A model generated the notes under the pieces. It saw nothing but the letters and a program-made list of their open reading frames with translations. It did not search any database and was not told the origin of the DNA. The translations under genes were made by a program, and so were the position numbers. DNA of 51,029 bases from Ignavibacteria bacterium (GTDB taxonomy: Bacteria > Bacteroidota > Ignavibacteria > Kapaibacteriales > UBA4661): contig CANHDJ010000024.1 in the NCBI GenBank assembly GCA_947459425.1, forward strand, positions 1 to 51,029. The letters run 5' to 3'. Within the stretch, counting starts at the first letter, position 1, and the number at the start of each line of letters is the position of its first letter. This document shows, in pieces, positions 1-8,069 of this stretch.

Positions 1-148
1 GCTCATGTACTTAACGATGCAACGCCTTGAAGCCAAATGGACGATGCCCATTCAAAACTGGGCGAATGCTCTCAACCAACTCCACATCCTGTTTCCCGGA
101 CGATTACCAAACTCTTTTTAGCGTTTACACAAAACTTCTTGCACACTC
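1..148 (+). mobile_element. 3' end of an IS256-family insertion sequence (cut by the window edge)
   Basis: The first 121 bases encode the C-terminus of a Mutator-type (IS256-family) transposase. They are followed by a short stretch (about 122-148) reading GTTTACACAAAACTTCTTGC and then ACACTC, which resembles the terminal inverted repeat that usually lies directly after the stop codon in this family (GAGTGT...GTGTAAA on the other strand). The exact outer boundary near 147-148 is inferred from that resemblance. The left end lies outside the window, so it is unknown whether the element is complete. Confidence 0.7.
2..121 (+). CDS. IS256-family transposase, C-terminal 39 residues (5' partial)
   Basis: Reading from base 2 gives 39 residues ending in TAG at 119-121. 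The stretch KWTMPIQNWANALNQL followed by a hydrophobic run and GRL is the typical C-terminus of Mutator/IS256 DDE transposases, which move the element by cut-and-paste or copy-out. The catalytic DDE residues lie upstream, outside the window, so activity cannot be judged. The open frame runs off the left edge and no start is visible. The terminal repeat of the element follows within about 27 bases, as expected for the 3' end of this gene. Confidence 0.75.
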   Translation, partial: LMYLTMQRLEAKWTMPIQNWANALNQLHILFPGRLPNSF

Positions 149-371
149 GGCATTCATTTGCGGCTCAAGTGGACGTTCACGGGGAACTACACACTTGTTG
201 GACGGACTACCTGCAAAAACAATCCATGCCAACGCAAATATACATCGGAACAGAAAAATTCCATAGAAAGATTGTTCCCCAAAGGGAATAGCACCAATCC
301 GCATAACAATCTTGGTCGGAACAGGCATTCCCAAAACACCTGCATCGTCGAAAACTTGTGGACAATCGCCA
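149..371. other. Non-coding stretch between the IS256 end and the helicase promoter
   Basis: No convincing gene is seen here. Short open frames exist on both strands but none shows a recognisable domain, and the longest minus-strand one would overlap the start of the helicase gene. It could be the debris of a gene disrupted by the IS insertion, but nothing recognisable remains. Confidence 0.4.
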
Positions 372-402
372 TTTTTCCTTTGACAAACTTTCCGTATCTT
401 TG
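372..402 (+). promoter_or_regulatory. Candidate Bacteroidota-type promoter for the helicase gene
   Basis: A perfect TAnnTTTG -7 element (TATCTTTG, 395-402) lies 32 bases before the ATG at 435. The -33 region at the expected spacing is only T-rich (TTTT, 372-375). A TTTG at 379-382 is too close to serve as the -33. The transcript would start near 409, giving a leader of about 26 bases. Confidence 0.5.
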
Positions 403-434
403 CTGCTTCCGTTCCACACACAGAGCAGCAGATA

Positions 435-2321
435 ATGAGCCTTTTTCCTTCCGAAGACGTTCTAACGCAAGTACCCATCACGCAACCACTTGAGGATTCT
501 TCTACATTACTTCCCGGTATTACCCTCCGCGAGGGCTTTCGCCTTCGAGCGGGTCAGTATGCTTTTTTGCAGAAACTTGCCGATGCTTTGCGTAACGGCA
601 ATATGTCGCATTTAGGCGTATTCGTTCCGGGCTATGGCAAAACCATTACGGCACTTGCGTCGTTTGTGATGGCAAAGCATTTGAATATTGTCGAAAAACT
701 CGTCGTTTTTGTGCCGCGTGGGAATTTGCGCGACCAGTATGCCGATGCTCGCGAACTTGCAACAGTTTTTCGGCATTTGGGCGCTCCGGCATTGACGTTT
801 TGCGTTGCCGATTCTGAGCGTACCTTCTTGAAAAATCTCCATACCGACATTATCATCACTACTTACCAATATGCAAGCGGCAAGGGCGGCAATGAAGCCC
901 TGAAGCGCTTCTGCACTGGTGCGGCGTGTATGTTCGTCTTTGACGAAGTGCATCATTTGTCCGAAGATGGCTCGTGGGCTGGCAGCATCACGCAATTCCC
1001 ATTTGTTTGTAGCGTAGCGCTCTCCGGTACGCCGATGCGGTCGGATAACAAATCACTTTTTGGCGTACCGACAGAAACCCGCATGGCAGCTGACGGAAAG
1101 CAAATTCAGTTCTACACCCCGCTCCACGAGACACTGTTGCGCGATGCACACGCTGAGGGGCGCATTTTGAAACGGGTTGCGGTGCATATTATTGATTACA
1201 CTGTCAAACTCAAAAATACTGACACGGGCGAAATTGTTGAACTTTCGCTCGACAAACTCAGCAAAGAGGCTGCAAGCAGCACCGAAGTTGATGCTTTTTT
1301 GGCGCGAAAGAAGTTGCGTTTTCACGAAGTGTATTTGGATGCGCTGCTTCGTCCCGCGTTTGAGCGCTTTACCGAAAAACGTCGTGAACTGGCATCGGCA
1401 GGAAAAAATGGGCGACAACATCAAATGCTGGTGATTGCGATGAGTAATAAACACGCCGAAGCGATGTTGGAATACGTCAAAGCGCATTTTCCCGATGTTC
1501 GCTCAGGGCGGATTGGGCAGGATGTAGCTGAGGACGAGCGTGAGCGCCTTTTGCAGGATTACCGCGAAGGTCGCTTGGATGTAATGGTGCAGGTGGATAT
1601 GATTGGCGAAGGCACGGATATTAAACCGATTAGTGTTATCGTGAAGGCAGATTTGGTGAGGGCGCTCTCCAAAACAATGCAGCAAATTTTTCGCGGAATG
1701 CGCTATTACGACGGTTTCAGCGAGGAGGCAAATGTCTGTGATATTTACGCCTCGAACGATGCAGCACTCGTACAAATTTTAGAGTGGATTTCTGAGGAAG
1801 AGCAGCTTGGCGTAACACTCCGCAAGCCCCGCAATGGCGGTGAAAGCCGCTCCCACACAAGCGCCCCACAACAAGCGGAGCTTTGGCAACTGACTTCAGT
1901 GGAAAATCAATCCATTGAAACACACGGTCTGACACTTTTTGACGGCTATCTTCGCCCAACACCAGTGTTGAAGCGCTCTTCAAAAAAGCAGGCAGTACAA
2001 GGCGCATTGCTGTTTCGAGGTGGTTCGATGCAAGCCAATTCCAACACGGTTACGGAGGCAAGTAATCAAGCGGATACCGCACTCCATCTCAATATCGCCG
2101 AGCGCGAGCGCTCTTTGCGTCAGGAATGTTCGGCATTAGCCGCACGATTGGCGCGTTTGCTGGAAAGTACAACGGCTGCCGATAGCCGCACGATGATAAG
2201 CAGTATTCATTCTGCCGCCATTCGCCGATTTGCCAAAACCCAAGAGCAGATGAGTATTCCAGAACTCCTCAAAAAGCAAGAATGGCTTGAACAGTGCATT
2301 GCAGCACGAAGAATTATCTGA
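435..2321 (+). CDS. DEAD/DEAH-box superfamily 2 helicase (ResIII-like)
   Basis: A 628-residue SF2 helicase/translocase. Motifs occur in order: Walker A PGYGKT (65-70), DEVHH (motif II, 170-174), SGTP (motif III, 197-200), GEGTDI (motif V, 391-396) and QQIFRGMR (motif VI with arginine finger, 416-423). This gives two RecA-like lobes (about 35-215 and 320-470) plus a C-terminal extension of about 150 residues that I do not recognise; its last part is rich in charged residues and probably helical. The family uses ATP to move along DNA or RNA, in restriction systems, phage or repair; the substrate here is unknown. The ATG at 435 follows a good -7 element. There is no methyltransferase or nuclease next to it, and an IS256 remnant lies upstream, so an acquired gene is possible. 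Confidence 0.85.
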   Translation: MSLFPSEDVLTQVPITQPLEDSSTLLPGITLREGFRLRAGQYAFLQKLADALRNGNMSHLGVFVPGYGKTITALASFVMAKHLNIVEKLVVFVPRGNLRDQYADARELATVFRHLGAPALTFCVADSERTFLKNLHTDIIITTYQYASGKGGNEALKRFCTGAACMFVFDEVHHLSEDGSWAGSITQFPFVCSVALSGTPMRSDNKSLFGVPTETRMAADGKQIQFYTPLHETLLRDAHAEGRILKRVAVHIIDYTVKLKNTDTGEIVELSLDKLSKEAASSTEVDAFLARKKLRFHEVYLDALLRPAFERFTEKRRELASAGKNGRQHQMLVIAMSNKHAEAMLEYVKAHFPDVRSGRIGQDVAEDERERLLQDYREGRLDVMVQVDMIGEGTDIKPISVIVKADLVRALSKTMQQIFRGMRYYDGFSEEANVCDIYASNDAALVQILEWISEEEQLGVTLRKPRNGGESRSHTSAPQQAELWQLTSVENQSIETHGLTLFDGYLRPTPVLKRSSKKQAVQGALLFRGGSMQANSNTVTEASNQADTALHLNIAERERSLRQECSALAARLARLLESTTAADSRTMISSIHSAAIRRFAKTQEQMSIPELLKKQEWLEQCIAARRII

Positions 2322-2443
2322 TATGCTGTTCCCCTGCAATGCCGAAAGACGCATTATTGCCCTCAAAGCCTCACACCGACGACTATTTCACTGTTTTTTC
2401 CTCTATCCGCTAAAGTCGTACAGTTTTTCAAGAGCAAAAGTCT

Positions 2444-3286
2444 ATGAATACGAATCACCCAGCCACCGTGCCATTACTGCCCTTGCGCGTCCTTATTGTG
2501 GACGATGAGGCGCTTGCTCGCGAGAAGGTTCGGATTATGCTGCACTCGGAATCGGATATTGGCGAAGTCCATGAGTGCCGCAGTGCGCGTGAGGCTTTGG
2601 AGTTGATTCCAACGACCAAACCGGATATTATCTTTCTGGATGTGCAGATGCCCGGGTTGAACGGATTTGATATGCTTCACGCCTTGGATGCCCTTGAAAT
2701 AGAAGAAAGCTACGCGCCGCTTGTGATCTTCGTTACGGCGTATCAGGAATTCGCAGTGCAAGCGTTTACCGTCAATGCGGTCGATTATTTGCTCAAGCCA
2801 TTTGATAAAAAGCGCTTCAAAGCCGCACTTCTACGCGCCCGCCAAGGTATTGAATCTCGTGAAGCAAAAAAACAAAATGCCCATTTAGCAACGATGCTCA
2901 CCTCGCTCAAAAGTGCATCACAACTTGCGCTTGAGACCACACAGGCACAGCAATACCTTGAACATTTCATTGCCAGAGTGCGGGGCAAAATAACGCTCAT
3001 CCGCACTGGCAGTGTGCGTTGGATGGAATCGGAGGGGAATTATATCAATGTTCATACCACAGAAGGGGCATCTTACCTTGTGCGCGAGACAATTTCCGGT
3101 GTTGAGGCAAAACTCAATCCACACGATTTTATGCGTATTCACCGCACGGTAATAGTCGCCAAGCGGTTTGTCAAAAATTTTGCTACATCCACCGCTAATG
3201 ATTACGATGCGATTATTCTTCACGACGGCACAGAACTTCCTCTCAGCCGCTCCTACCGCGAAAATGTGCTAAATTTACTGCGCTAA
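2444..3286 (+). CDS. LytTR-family response regulator (orphan)
   Basis: A 280-residue cytoplasmic response regulator. The receiver domain (about 14-135) has the acidic pair in VDDEA (20-22), the phospho-acceptor Asp66 in FLDVQMP, a Thr/Ala switch region (VTAY) and the conserved Lys118 in LLKPF. A LytTR DNA-binding domain follows (about 175-278; WMESEGNYINVHT and later MRIHRTVIV are typical). LytTR proteins bind direct-repeat sites upstream of target genes. No histidine kinase adjoins it; the orphan LytS-type kinase at 23400-24593 is a possible partner, but this is inference only. The last codons are part of a 14-bp tandem duplication (3269-3302). Confidence 0.92.
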   Translation: MNTNHPATVPLLPLRVLIVDDEALAREKVRIMLHSESDIGEVHECRSAREALELIPTTKPDIIFLDVQMPGLNGFDMLHALDALEIEESYAPLVIFVTAYQEFAVQAFTVNAVDYLLKPFDKKRFKAALLRARQGIESREAKKQNAHLATMLTSLKSASQLALETTQAQQYLEHFIARVRGKITLIRTGSVRWMESEGNYINVHTTEGASYLVRETISGVEAKLNPHDFMRIHRTVIVAKRFVKNFATSTANDYDAIILHDGTELPLSRSYRENVLNLLR

Positions 3287-3302
3287 ATTTACTGCGCTAA
3301 AT
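3269..3302. repeat. 14-bp tandem duplication across the response-regulator stop codon
   Basis: CTAAATTTACTGCG occurs at 3269-3282 and again at 3283-3296, followed by a partial third copy (CTAAAT). The first copy encodes the last residues; the stop codon TAA (3284-3286) sits at the start of the second copy. Confidence 0.9.
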
Positions 3303-3455
3303 ATTCCTTGCAGACCGCTACCATCCTTGCTTCCGCCATTCATCCCCGCCATTCGTTGATTCATCCCAACCTCTGCAACAGACATAAAGCAAGTGCGTAT
3401 GTTGGTGGGAGTAGAAATTTATGGAATTTTTTCAAACCACAGTAAAAGCAACATC

Positions 3456-4739
3456 ATGAAAAGATTTTTCGCGCTAGTATTCACAATGGTAACTCTTTGC
3501 AATGGCACAGTAACAAGCTCTTCTTTAGAAAAACCTGAAGAAACGTTTAACATCGAAACCAACAAAATTTTTGATAAACTGGTGCAAATCCGAAGGAAAT
3601 TGCATCAATATCCTGAATTAGCGGGCAGTGAAAAGCAGACACAGGAAGTTATCAAGCAATATCTCTCAGATTTAGGGCTTGAGGTAAAAACGGATATTTA
3701 TGGTTATGGGCTCGTGGGCATCTTGAAAGGCGCGAAAGATGGCAAACATATTGCGTGGAGAGCCGATATGGACGCTTTGCCACAGGATTTTCCCGATAAT
3801 GTTGATTTCAAAAGTACAATGCCGGGAGTGCGGCATGGCTGCGGACATGATGTCCATATGGCTATTGCACTCGGTATTGCAGAAGTGTTGGCAAAGACCA
3901 AACAATCATTAGAAGGAACGGTCTATTTTATTTTTCAGCCTGCAGAAGAAACGTTTGTCGGGGCAAAAGGTATGGTGGGCAATAAGTTGTTTTCCTTGAT
4001 ACATCCAAGCGAAATGTATGGATTGCATATTACCCCTGCCCCGACTGGGCAGATTCTGGTGAAAGCAAATGAGGTGTATGCCTACCAAAAAGGAGTGAGG
4101 ATAGAGTTTAACAATACTATGCCGAAAGAAGCGGTCAAGCCTCTTGTTACGAAATTTCGCACCACGCTCACAAGAGCCGCAAATAATAGCAAACCTTGGG
4201 AAATCCAACGTATTCTCGACCCAAATGATGGGCTGCTCAATCCAAATTCTATTTTTCAAGATTACTTTATCGTGGATGATATGACGTTTCTGAGCCGCTC
4301 CGATGGCGATAAATTGTTTATCTATATGGATGTTTATGAAACCGATAAGAGTAAATTGCCGAACATCATACCCGCATTGAAGAAGGTCATTGAAAACGAG
4401 GGTTTGGCGGATAAACTGGTTTCCGTAACATTTTTCAAAGAGAATCCGCCAGTGAATAACGACCCAAATCTTGCAGACAAGGCAATGACTATTTTGAATG
4501 CCTCGTATGGCAAAGGCACGGTGTCACTAGTTTACGGTCAGGTACCTTTTTCTAACGATGACTTTTCCTATTTTCAACAAAAAGTGCCGGGCGTGTACTT
4601 CTTTTTAGGCGGCTCCAATTTTGAAAAGGGCGTGATAGCAAATATCCATGCACCCAATTTTATGGTTGATGAGGAAAGCATCAGAATTGGTGTGAAAAGT
4701 TTTTCAACGTTATTGTACAAAAGATTAGGGGTACATTGA
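3456..4739 (+). CDS. M20-family metallopeptidase / amidohydrolase, exported
   Basis: A 427-residue M20 zinc hydrolase of the amidohydrolase (hippurate hydrolase / IAA-amino acid hydrolase) type, which cleaves amide bonds of N-acylated amino acids or small peptides. Seen directly: RRKLHQYPELAGSE near the N-terminus, ADMDALP (103-109), the metal-binding GCGHDVH (128-134), QPAEE (161-165, with the catalytic and metal-binding Glu) and a late His in NIHAPNFMVDEES. The chosen start gives an N-terminal hydrophobic segment (MKRFFALVFTMVTLC), a likely signal peptide, so the enzyme probably acts in the periplasm. An upstream in-frame ATG at 3393 would bury this segment and is less likely. Convergent with the release-factor-like gene downstream. 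Substrate unknown. Confidence 0.88.
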   Translation: MKRFFALVFTMVTLCNGTVTSSSLEKPEETFNIETNKIFDKLVQIRRKLHQYPELAGSEKQTQEVIKQYLSDLGLEVKTDIYGYGLVGILKGAKDGKHIAWRADMDALPQDFPDNVDFKSTMPGVRHGCGHDVHMAIALGIAEVLAKTKQSLEGTVYFIFQPAEETFVGAKGMVGNKLFSLIHPSEMYGLHITPAPTGQILVKANEVYAYQKGVRIEFNNTMPKEAVKPLVTKFRTTLTRAANNSKPWEIQRILDPNDGLLNPNSIFQDYFIVDDMTFLSRSDGDKLFIYMDVYETDKSKLPNIIPALKKVIENEGLADKLVSVTFFKENPPVNNDPNLADKAMTILNASYGKGTVSLVYGQVPFSNDDFSYFQQKVPGVYFFLGGSNFEKGVIANIHAPNFMVDEESIRIGVKSFSTLLYKRLGVH

Positions 4740-4799
4740 TTGGATTGGGGTAGCGTTAAAATCAAGGAACGTAATCTACAACGTTGTTCTCTTATTTCC

Positions 4800-5150
4800 T
4801 TAGTCGTCCGACCATGTTGGGCGTTGGCGGAGAGATTTTTTGGCCGATTGACTGCGCTTACGCTCTTGATTTTTGCGCTTGACCGACAGCGAAACCCTCG
4901 TTGGTACGCGCTCTGGCGCTCGGTAATTCAGTTCGGCAGCGCGAAGACGGAGCTTTTTCAAACAGCGTTTTTTATTGAGATATTGGCTGCGCTCGACGGT
5001 AGAGTGAGCAATTAAGCCGCTTGGGTGATGAATTAGTCGCACACCCGTCTCGACTTTATTAACATTTTGACCACCTTTCCCGCCTGAACGAAAGGTTTGA
5101 ATTTCGCATTGATGCAAAAGTATGTCGTCGGAATCAGGAAGAATAATCAT
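4800..5150 (-). CDS. Peptide chain release factor-like protein (ArfB/YaeJ-type, GGQ domain)
   Basis: A 116-residue protein consisting of a class I release-factor catalytic domain: [18 protein letters not shown] contains the GGQ tripeptide (26-28) that triggers peptidyl-tRNA hydrolysis in the ribosome. A strongly basic tail follows (about 88-110, rich in Lys/Arg/Gln/Ser). There is no stop-codon recognition domain. This matches ArfB, where the basic tail enters the empty mRNA channel to rescue stalled ribosomes. It is somewhat shorter than E. coli ArfB (about 140 residues). Transcribed divergently from the HAD phosphatase gene and convergently with the M20 peptidase gene. Confidence 0.88.
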   Translation of the reverse strand: MIILPDSDDILLHQCEIQTFRSGGKGGQNVNKVETGVRLIHHPSGLIAHSTVERSQYLNKKRCLKKLRLRAAELNYRAPERVPTRVSLSVKRKNQERKRSQSAKKSLRQRPTWSDD

Positions 5151-5180
5151 AGATTGATCAGCCTCGTAGAGAATTTGCTA

Positions 5181-5211
5181 TTTGCAATGAGCGTGGGATT
5201 TGATATTTTCG
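5181..5211 (+). promoter_or_regulatory. Bacteroidota-type promoter for the HAD phosphatase / pgpA pair
   Basis: TTTG (5181-5184), a 19-base spacer and TATTTTCG (5204-5211) closely match the -33 TTTG / -7 TAnnTTTG consensus. Transcription would start near 5218. This rules out the in-frame ATG at 5097 and supports the ATG at 5259. Confidence 0.6.
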
Positions 5212-5258
5212 CATGGCTACAAATCTACAACTTTGACCGCACAAAACCGTATTTCACC

Positions 5259-5849
5259 ATGCAAGCCCTGCTCAAAAAAGCATTTTTTTTCGACCGCGAC
5301 GGCATTGTCAATCAGCGTATTATAGATGGTTATGTCCTCACAACGGATGACTTTGCTTTTATTCCCGATATTTTCCCTCTTTTCCGCATGGTGAAAGAGG
5401 CAGGATTTCTCGCAATTTTGGTCACAAACCAGCAAGGAATCGGCAAAGGTCAGATGACCGAAGGCGATCTCTCCGTTATCCACGCCACGATGCAAGAGCG
5501 TCTGCGCAGCGAAACGGGCTATGAATTTGACGACATCTATTTTGCCGGAGAGCGTGATATGTCCTCACGGAGCGGCTGTTGCGGGGATATTATGGCACAA
5601 AGCCGCCGAAAGCCAAGCCCCGCCATGCTTTTGGAGGCGCATGAGCGCTGGGGAATCAATTTTGCGCAGTCATGGATGATTGGCGATAGCCTCTCCGACG
5701 CTGAGGCAGGCAAGGCGGCTGGTGCGCGGACGATATTGGTGGGTAATTTTTGCGCCGATGATGCCGATATTATCGTGCCGTCTCTTCGCGCTTTGCTTTC
5801 TCAAACTTCGCCTTCTCTTGCTGCCCCGTTATTATCGCCAATGCTATGA
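5259..5849 (+). CDS. HAD-superfamily phosphatase, GmhB/HisB-N-like
   Basis: A 196-residue class III HAD phosphatase. Catalytic FFFDRDG (nucleophile Asp12, acid/base Asp14), LVTNQQGIGKG (motif II, the TNQ typical of the GmhB/HisB-N group), RRKPSPAML (motif III Lys) and MIGDSLSDAEAG (motif IV) are all present. GmhB removes the 7-phosphate of D-glycero-D-manno-heptose 1,7-bisphosphate during LPS core synthesis. The Cys/His zinc loop usual before the RKP motif is not intact here (only GCC is seen), so the substrate is uncertain. The start at 5259 follows a good promoter. It overlaps pgpA by four bases (ATGA), so the two are probably translationally coupled. Confidence 0.8.
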   Translation: MQALLKKAFFFDRDGIVNQRIIDGYVLTTDDFAFIPDIFPLFRMVKEAGFLAILVTNQQGIGKGQMTEGDLSVIHATMQERLRSETGYEFDDIYFAGERDMSSRSGCCGDIMAQSRRKPSPAMLLEAHERWGINFAQSWMIGDSLSDAEAGKAAGARTILVGNFCADDADIIVPSLRALLSQTSPSLAAPLLSPML

Positions 5850-6403
5850 ACGTTTCTCCATCATCGTTTTCCCTGCGAGACCGCATCAAAATTGGCGTTG
5901 CCACGCTTGGTGGTCTTGGTTTTGTACCGAAAATGCCCGGCACGGTGGGGAGTTTTGCGGCGCTCTTGCCCGTGATAATAGCGAGTAGTGTTGCGGGTTT
6001 TGGGGCGGTGGCTCTGGAAGCGGCGTTGATGGTGGGCATTATCACCTCATTAATGTTGGGATTGTGGTCGGTTCCACTTATGGAGGAGCATTGGGGCGAC
6101 GACCCGGGCTGTGTGGTGATAGACGAAGCGTTGGGAATGTGGATAGTCTTATTATTTGTTGTCGCCACGCCAATTTTTTCCCAGGCAATGCCCCAACTAT
6201 TGATATGGATGGCAATAGGATTTGCTCTTTTTCGCTTATTTGATATTGCCAAACCATTTCCGATTTCACGGTTGAATGAAGGAAAAGGTGCGTTTTTTGT
6301 TATGATTGATGATGTTGTAGCGGGAATATACGCCTCTGGCGGGCTTTTTTCTCTATGGTTGATGTATCAACAGTTTGGAAAACAAATATTGCTTGGAAAA
6401 TGA
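5846..6403 (+). CDS. pgpA: Phosphatidylglycerophosphatase A
   Basis: A 185-residue integral membrane enzyme that dephosphorylates phosphatidylglycerol phosphate to phosphatidylglycerol at the inner membrane. Family hallmarks: GGLGFVPKMPGTVGS near residues 20-35, then DDPGCVVIDEALGMW (about 88-102) with the acidic metal-binding residues, and RLFDIAKPFPISRL with the following MIDDVVAG. About four hydrophobic segments are visible. Its start overlaps the stop of the HAD phosphatase gene (ATGA), indicating one transcript. No clear terminator follows; an A-rich stretch leads into the HU promoter. Confidence 0.93.
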   Translation: MNVSPSSFSLRDRIKIGVATLGGLGFVPKMPGTVGSFAALLPVIIASSVAGFGAVALEAALMVGIITSLMLGLWSVPLMEEHWGDDPGCVVIDEALGMWIVLLFVVATPIFSQAMPQLLIWMAIGFALFRLFDIAKPFPISRLNEGKGAFFVMIDDVVAGIYASGGLFSLWLMYQQFGKQILLGK

Positions 6404-6514
6404 GTTTTTATGCGGTCTTTAGAGCTTTTGCCTTTGGTGAAACTTGACTCAGTAATGACTTAGCTATAAAAAAAACAAAAAAACCGCACCAAATCTGCAC
6501 GTTTTCGCATTTTT

Positions 6515-6548
6515 TTCTTGCAACACTTGGCAAAATCACATATCTTCG
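6515..6548 (+). promoter_or_regulatory. Promoter of the HU gene with upstream A-tract
   Basis: TTCTTG (6515-6520), a 20-base spacer and TATCTTCG (6541-6548) match the Bacteroidota -33/-7 pattern. An A-rich run (about 6468-6484) lies just upstream and could act as an UP-like element, as expected for a highly expressed nucleoid protein. The ATG is 43 bases after the -7 element. Confidence 0.55.
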
Positions 6549-6590
6549 CAGCGAATCCAGTATTTATCAACCTTTAACTAGGTATTCGCT

Positions 6591-6935
6591 ATGAACAAAG
6601 GACAGCTTGTTGATGCGATCGCATCCGGCGCTGGGCTTACCAAAGTCCAATCAGAACGCGCACTCAGCGCATTTATCGGTACAGTTTCGGAATCGCTTAC
6701 CAAAGGCGAGAACGTAGCCCTCATCGGCTTCGGCACATTCTCCGTTGCAAAGCGTTCCGCTCGCAACGGTAAAAACCCTCGCACCGGCGCGACAATCAAA
6801 ATCGCTGCACGCAAAGTGCCAAAATTTGCTCCCGGCAAAGGTTTGAAAGACCTTGTGAACGGTGTGAAAAAAGCAGCTCCTGCAAAAAAAGCAGCAGCAG
6901 CGCCAGCAAAGAAAGCACCTGCAAAGAAAAAATAA
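6591..6935 (+). CDS. HU-family DNA-binding protein with lysine/alanine-rich tail
   Basis: A 114-residue histone-like protein. Residues 1-90 are a standard HU fold: [11 protein letters not shown] at the start, [20 protein letters not shown] in the central beta-arm region, and a conserved [12 protein letters not shown] segment. The last ~22 residues form a low-complexity tail of Ala, Pro and Lys ([20 protein letters not shown]), resembling eukaryotic histone H1 tails and the tails of some bacterial HU variants. HU dimers bend and compact DNA; the tail should add non-specific DNA binding. Single gene with its own promoter and a rho-independent terminator, consistent with strong separate expression. 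Confidence 0.95.
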   Translation: MNKGQLVDAIASGAGLTKVQSERALSAFIGTVSESLTKGENVALIGFGTFSVAKRSARNGKNPRTGATIKIAARKVPKFAPGKGLKDLVNGVKKAAPAKKAAAAPAKKAPAKKK

Positions 6936-6962
6936 GCAGCGAGAGCTTGCTCTATTTGAAGA

Positions 6963-6996
6963 AAACCGTCTGAATACGTTTTGGGCGGTTTTTTTT
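6963..6996 (+). terminator. Rho-independent terminator after the HU gene
   Basis: AAACCGTC (6963-6970) pairs with GGCGGTTT (6984-6991, one G-U pair), with a 13-base loop and a run of eight T's from 6989. Confidence 0.8.
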
Positions 6997-7095
6997 ATGC
7001 CTATTGTTGTTTTTGGTCGTATATTGGACGCGCTTGGTTGTTGCATTGGTTATCGCAAATGCCGCACATCTTCATTTTTACCGACTTCCGAACTT

Positions 7096-8046
7096 ATGCC
7101 CTTTTCGCATCAACATCTCATTAGCGCTCGTGATTTGACGGCGGATGATATTCTCAATATTTTTGAGCGCTCGACGGATTACCTTGAATTTTTACGATCT
7201 TCAGACCGCAAGCGGAATGATTTGAACGGTGTTTCGGTCGTGCTGGCATTCTTTGAAAACTCCACCCGCACTCGTGTTTCGTTTGAGCTTGCTGCAAAGC
7301 GCCTCTCTGCCGAAGTAACGGCATTCCAAGCCGCCGCAAGCAGTGTCGCAAAAGGCGAAACCCTCTTGGACACAGTGCTGAATATCGAAACAATGAAAGT
7401 GGATATTCTCATCATGCGACATCACCATTCGGGAGCGCATGAATTCTTGACCGCACGGCAGGGGCGCGTGAGAAGCAGTATTGTGAATGCGGGCGACGGG
7501 CAACACGAACACCCAACACAAGGGCTTTTGGATGCATTTACGCTCTATCAAAAATTTGGCTCCCCGACAACGATGCTCAAAGGGATGAAATATTGCTTAG
7601 TGGGCGATATTCTCCACAGTCGCGTTGCGCGGTCGAATATACCGATTTTTCAGGCATTGGGGGCAGAGGTCGCCGTTTGCGGTCCGGGAACGCTCATGCC
7701 CAATTTAGATGCCTTTGGCGTGCGAATTTTTAGCCACATCGACGAAGCGGTCGAATGGGCAAATGCGCTAAACGTCCTGCGCATCCAACACGAGCGTATG
7801 CAGCAAGGGCTGATACCAACGATACGAGAATTTGTGCAGCAATTCGCCGTCAAGCGTCATCACATTGCGCAAAAGCCGGATTTGGCTATTTTGCATCCGG
7901 GACCTATCAATCGCGGCATCGAGTTGGAAGCAGAGGTAGCAGATGCAGCGCAATCGCTCATTCTGTCGCAAGTAGAGCGCGGTGTGGCGGTACGCATGGC
8001 AGTTTTGGCGCTTCTGGCAGAAGCCCGCAAACGCAATCATTCCTAA
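7096..8046 (+). CDS. pyrB: Aspartate carbamoyltransferase catalytic subunit
   Basis: A 316-residue cytoplasmic enzyme that condenses carbamoyl phosphate with L-aspartate, the committed step of pyrimidine synthesis. The carbamoyl-phosphate site ENSTRTRVSFE (STRTR 56-60), the loop SVAKGETLLDT, HPTQGLLD (139-146) and HPGPINRG near the C-terminus are all present, and the length is normal. The ATG at 7096 puts the protein start at MPFSHQHLISARDL as in other family members; an in-frame ATG at 6997 lies in the HU terminator and is unlikely. No regulatory pyrI follows, so it may work as an unregulated trimer. prmC follows after 23 bases, probably in the same transcript. Confidence 0.95.
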   Translation: MPFSHQHLISARDLTADDILNIFERSTDYLEFLRSSDRKRNDLNGVSVVLAFFENSTRTRVSFELAAKRLSAEVTAFQAAASSVAKGETLLDTVLNIETMKVDILIMRHHHSGAHEFLTARQGRVRSSIVNAGDGQHEHPTQGLLDAFTLYQKFGSPTTMLKGMKYCLVGDILHSRVARSNIPIFQALGAEVAVCGPGTLMPNLDAFGVRIFSHIDEAVEWANALNVLRIQHERMQQGLIPTIREFVQQFAVKRHHIAQKPDLAILHPGPINRGIELEAEVADAAQSLILSQVERGVAVRMAVLALLAEARKRNHS

Positions 8047-8069
8047 CGCGCATTTCTTGGAAGGGTTGC

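Noticed and set aside
125..481. 118-residue open frame on the minus strand
   Set aside because: No recognisable domain, overlaps the IS256 end and the start of the helicase gene, and the helicase promoter runs across it.
6651..7046. Cysteine-rich 131-residue frame on the minus strand
   Set aside because: It is the reverse complement of the HU gene; the Cys and Phe richness comes from the lysine/alanine codons of the HU tail.
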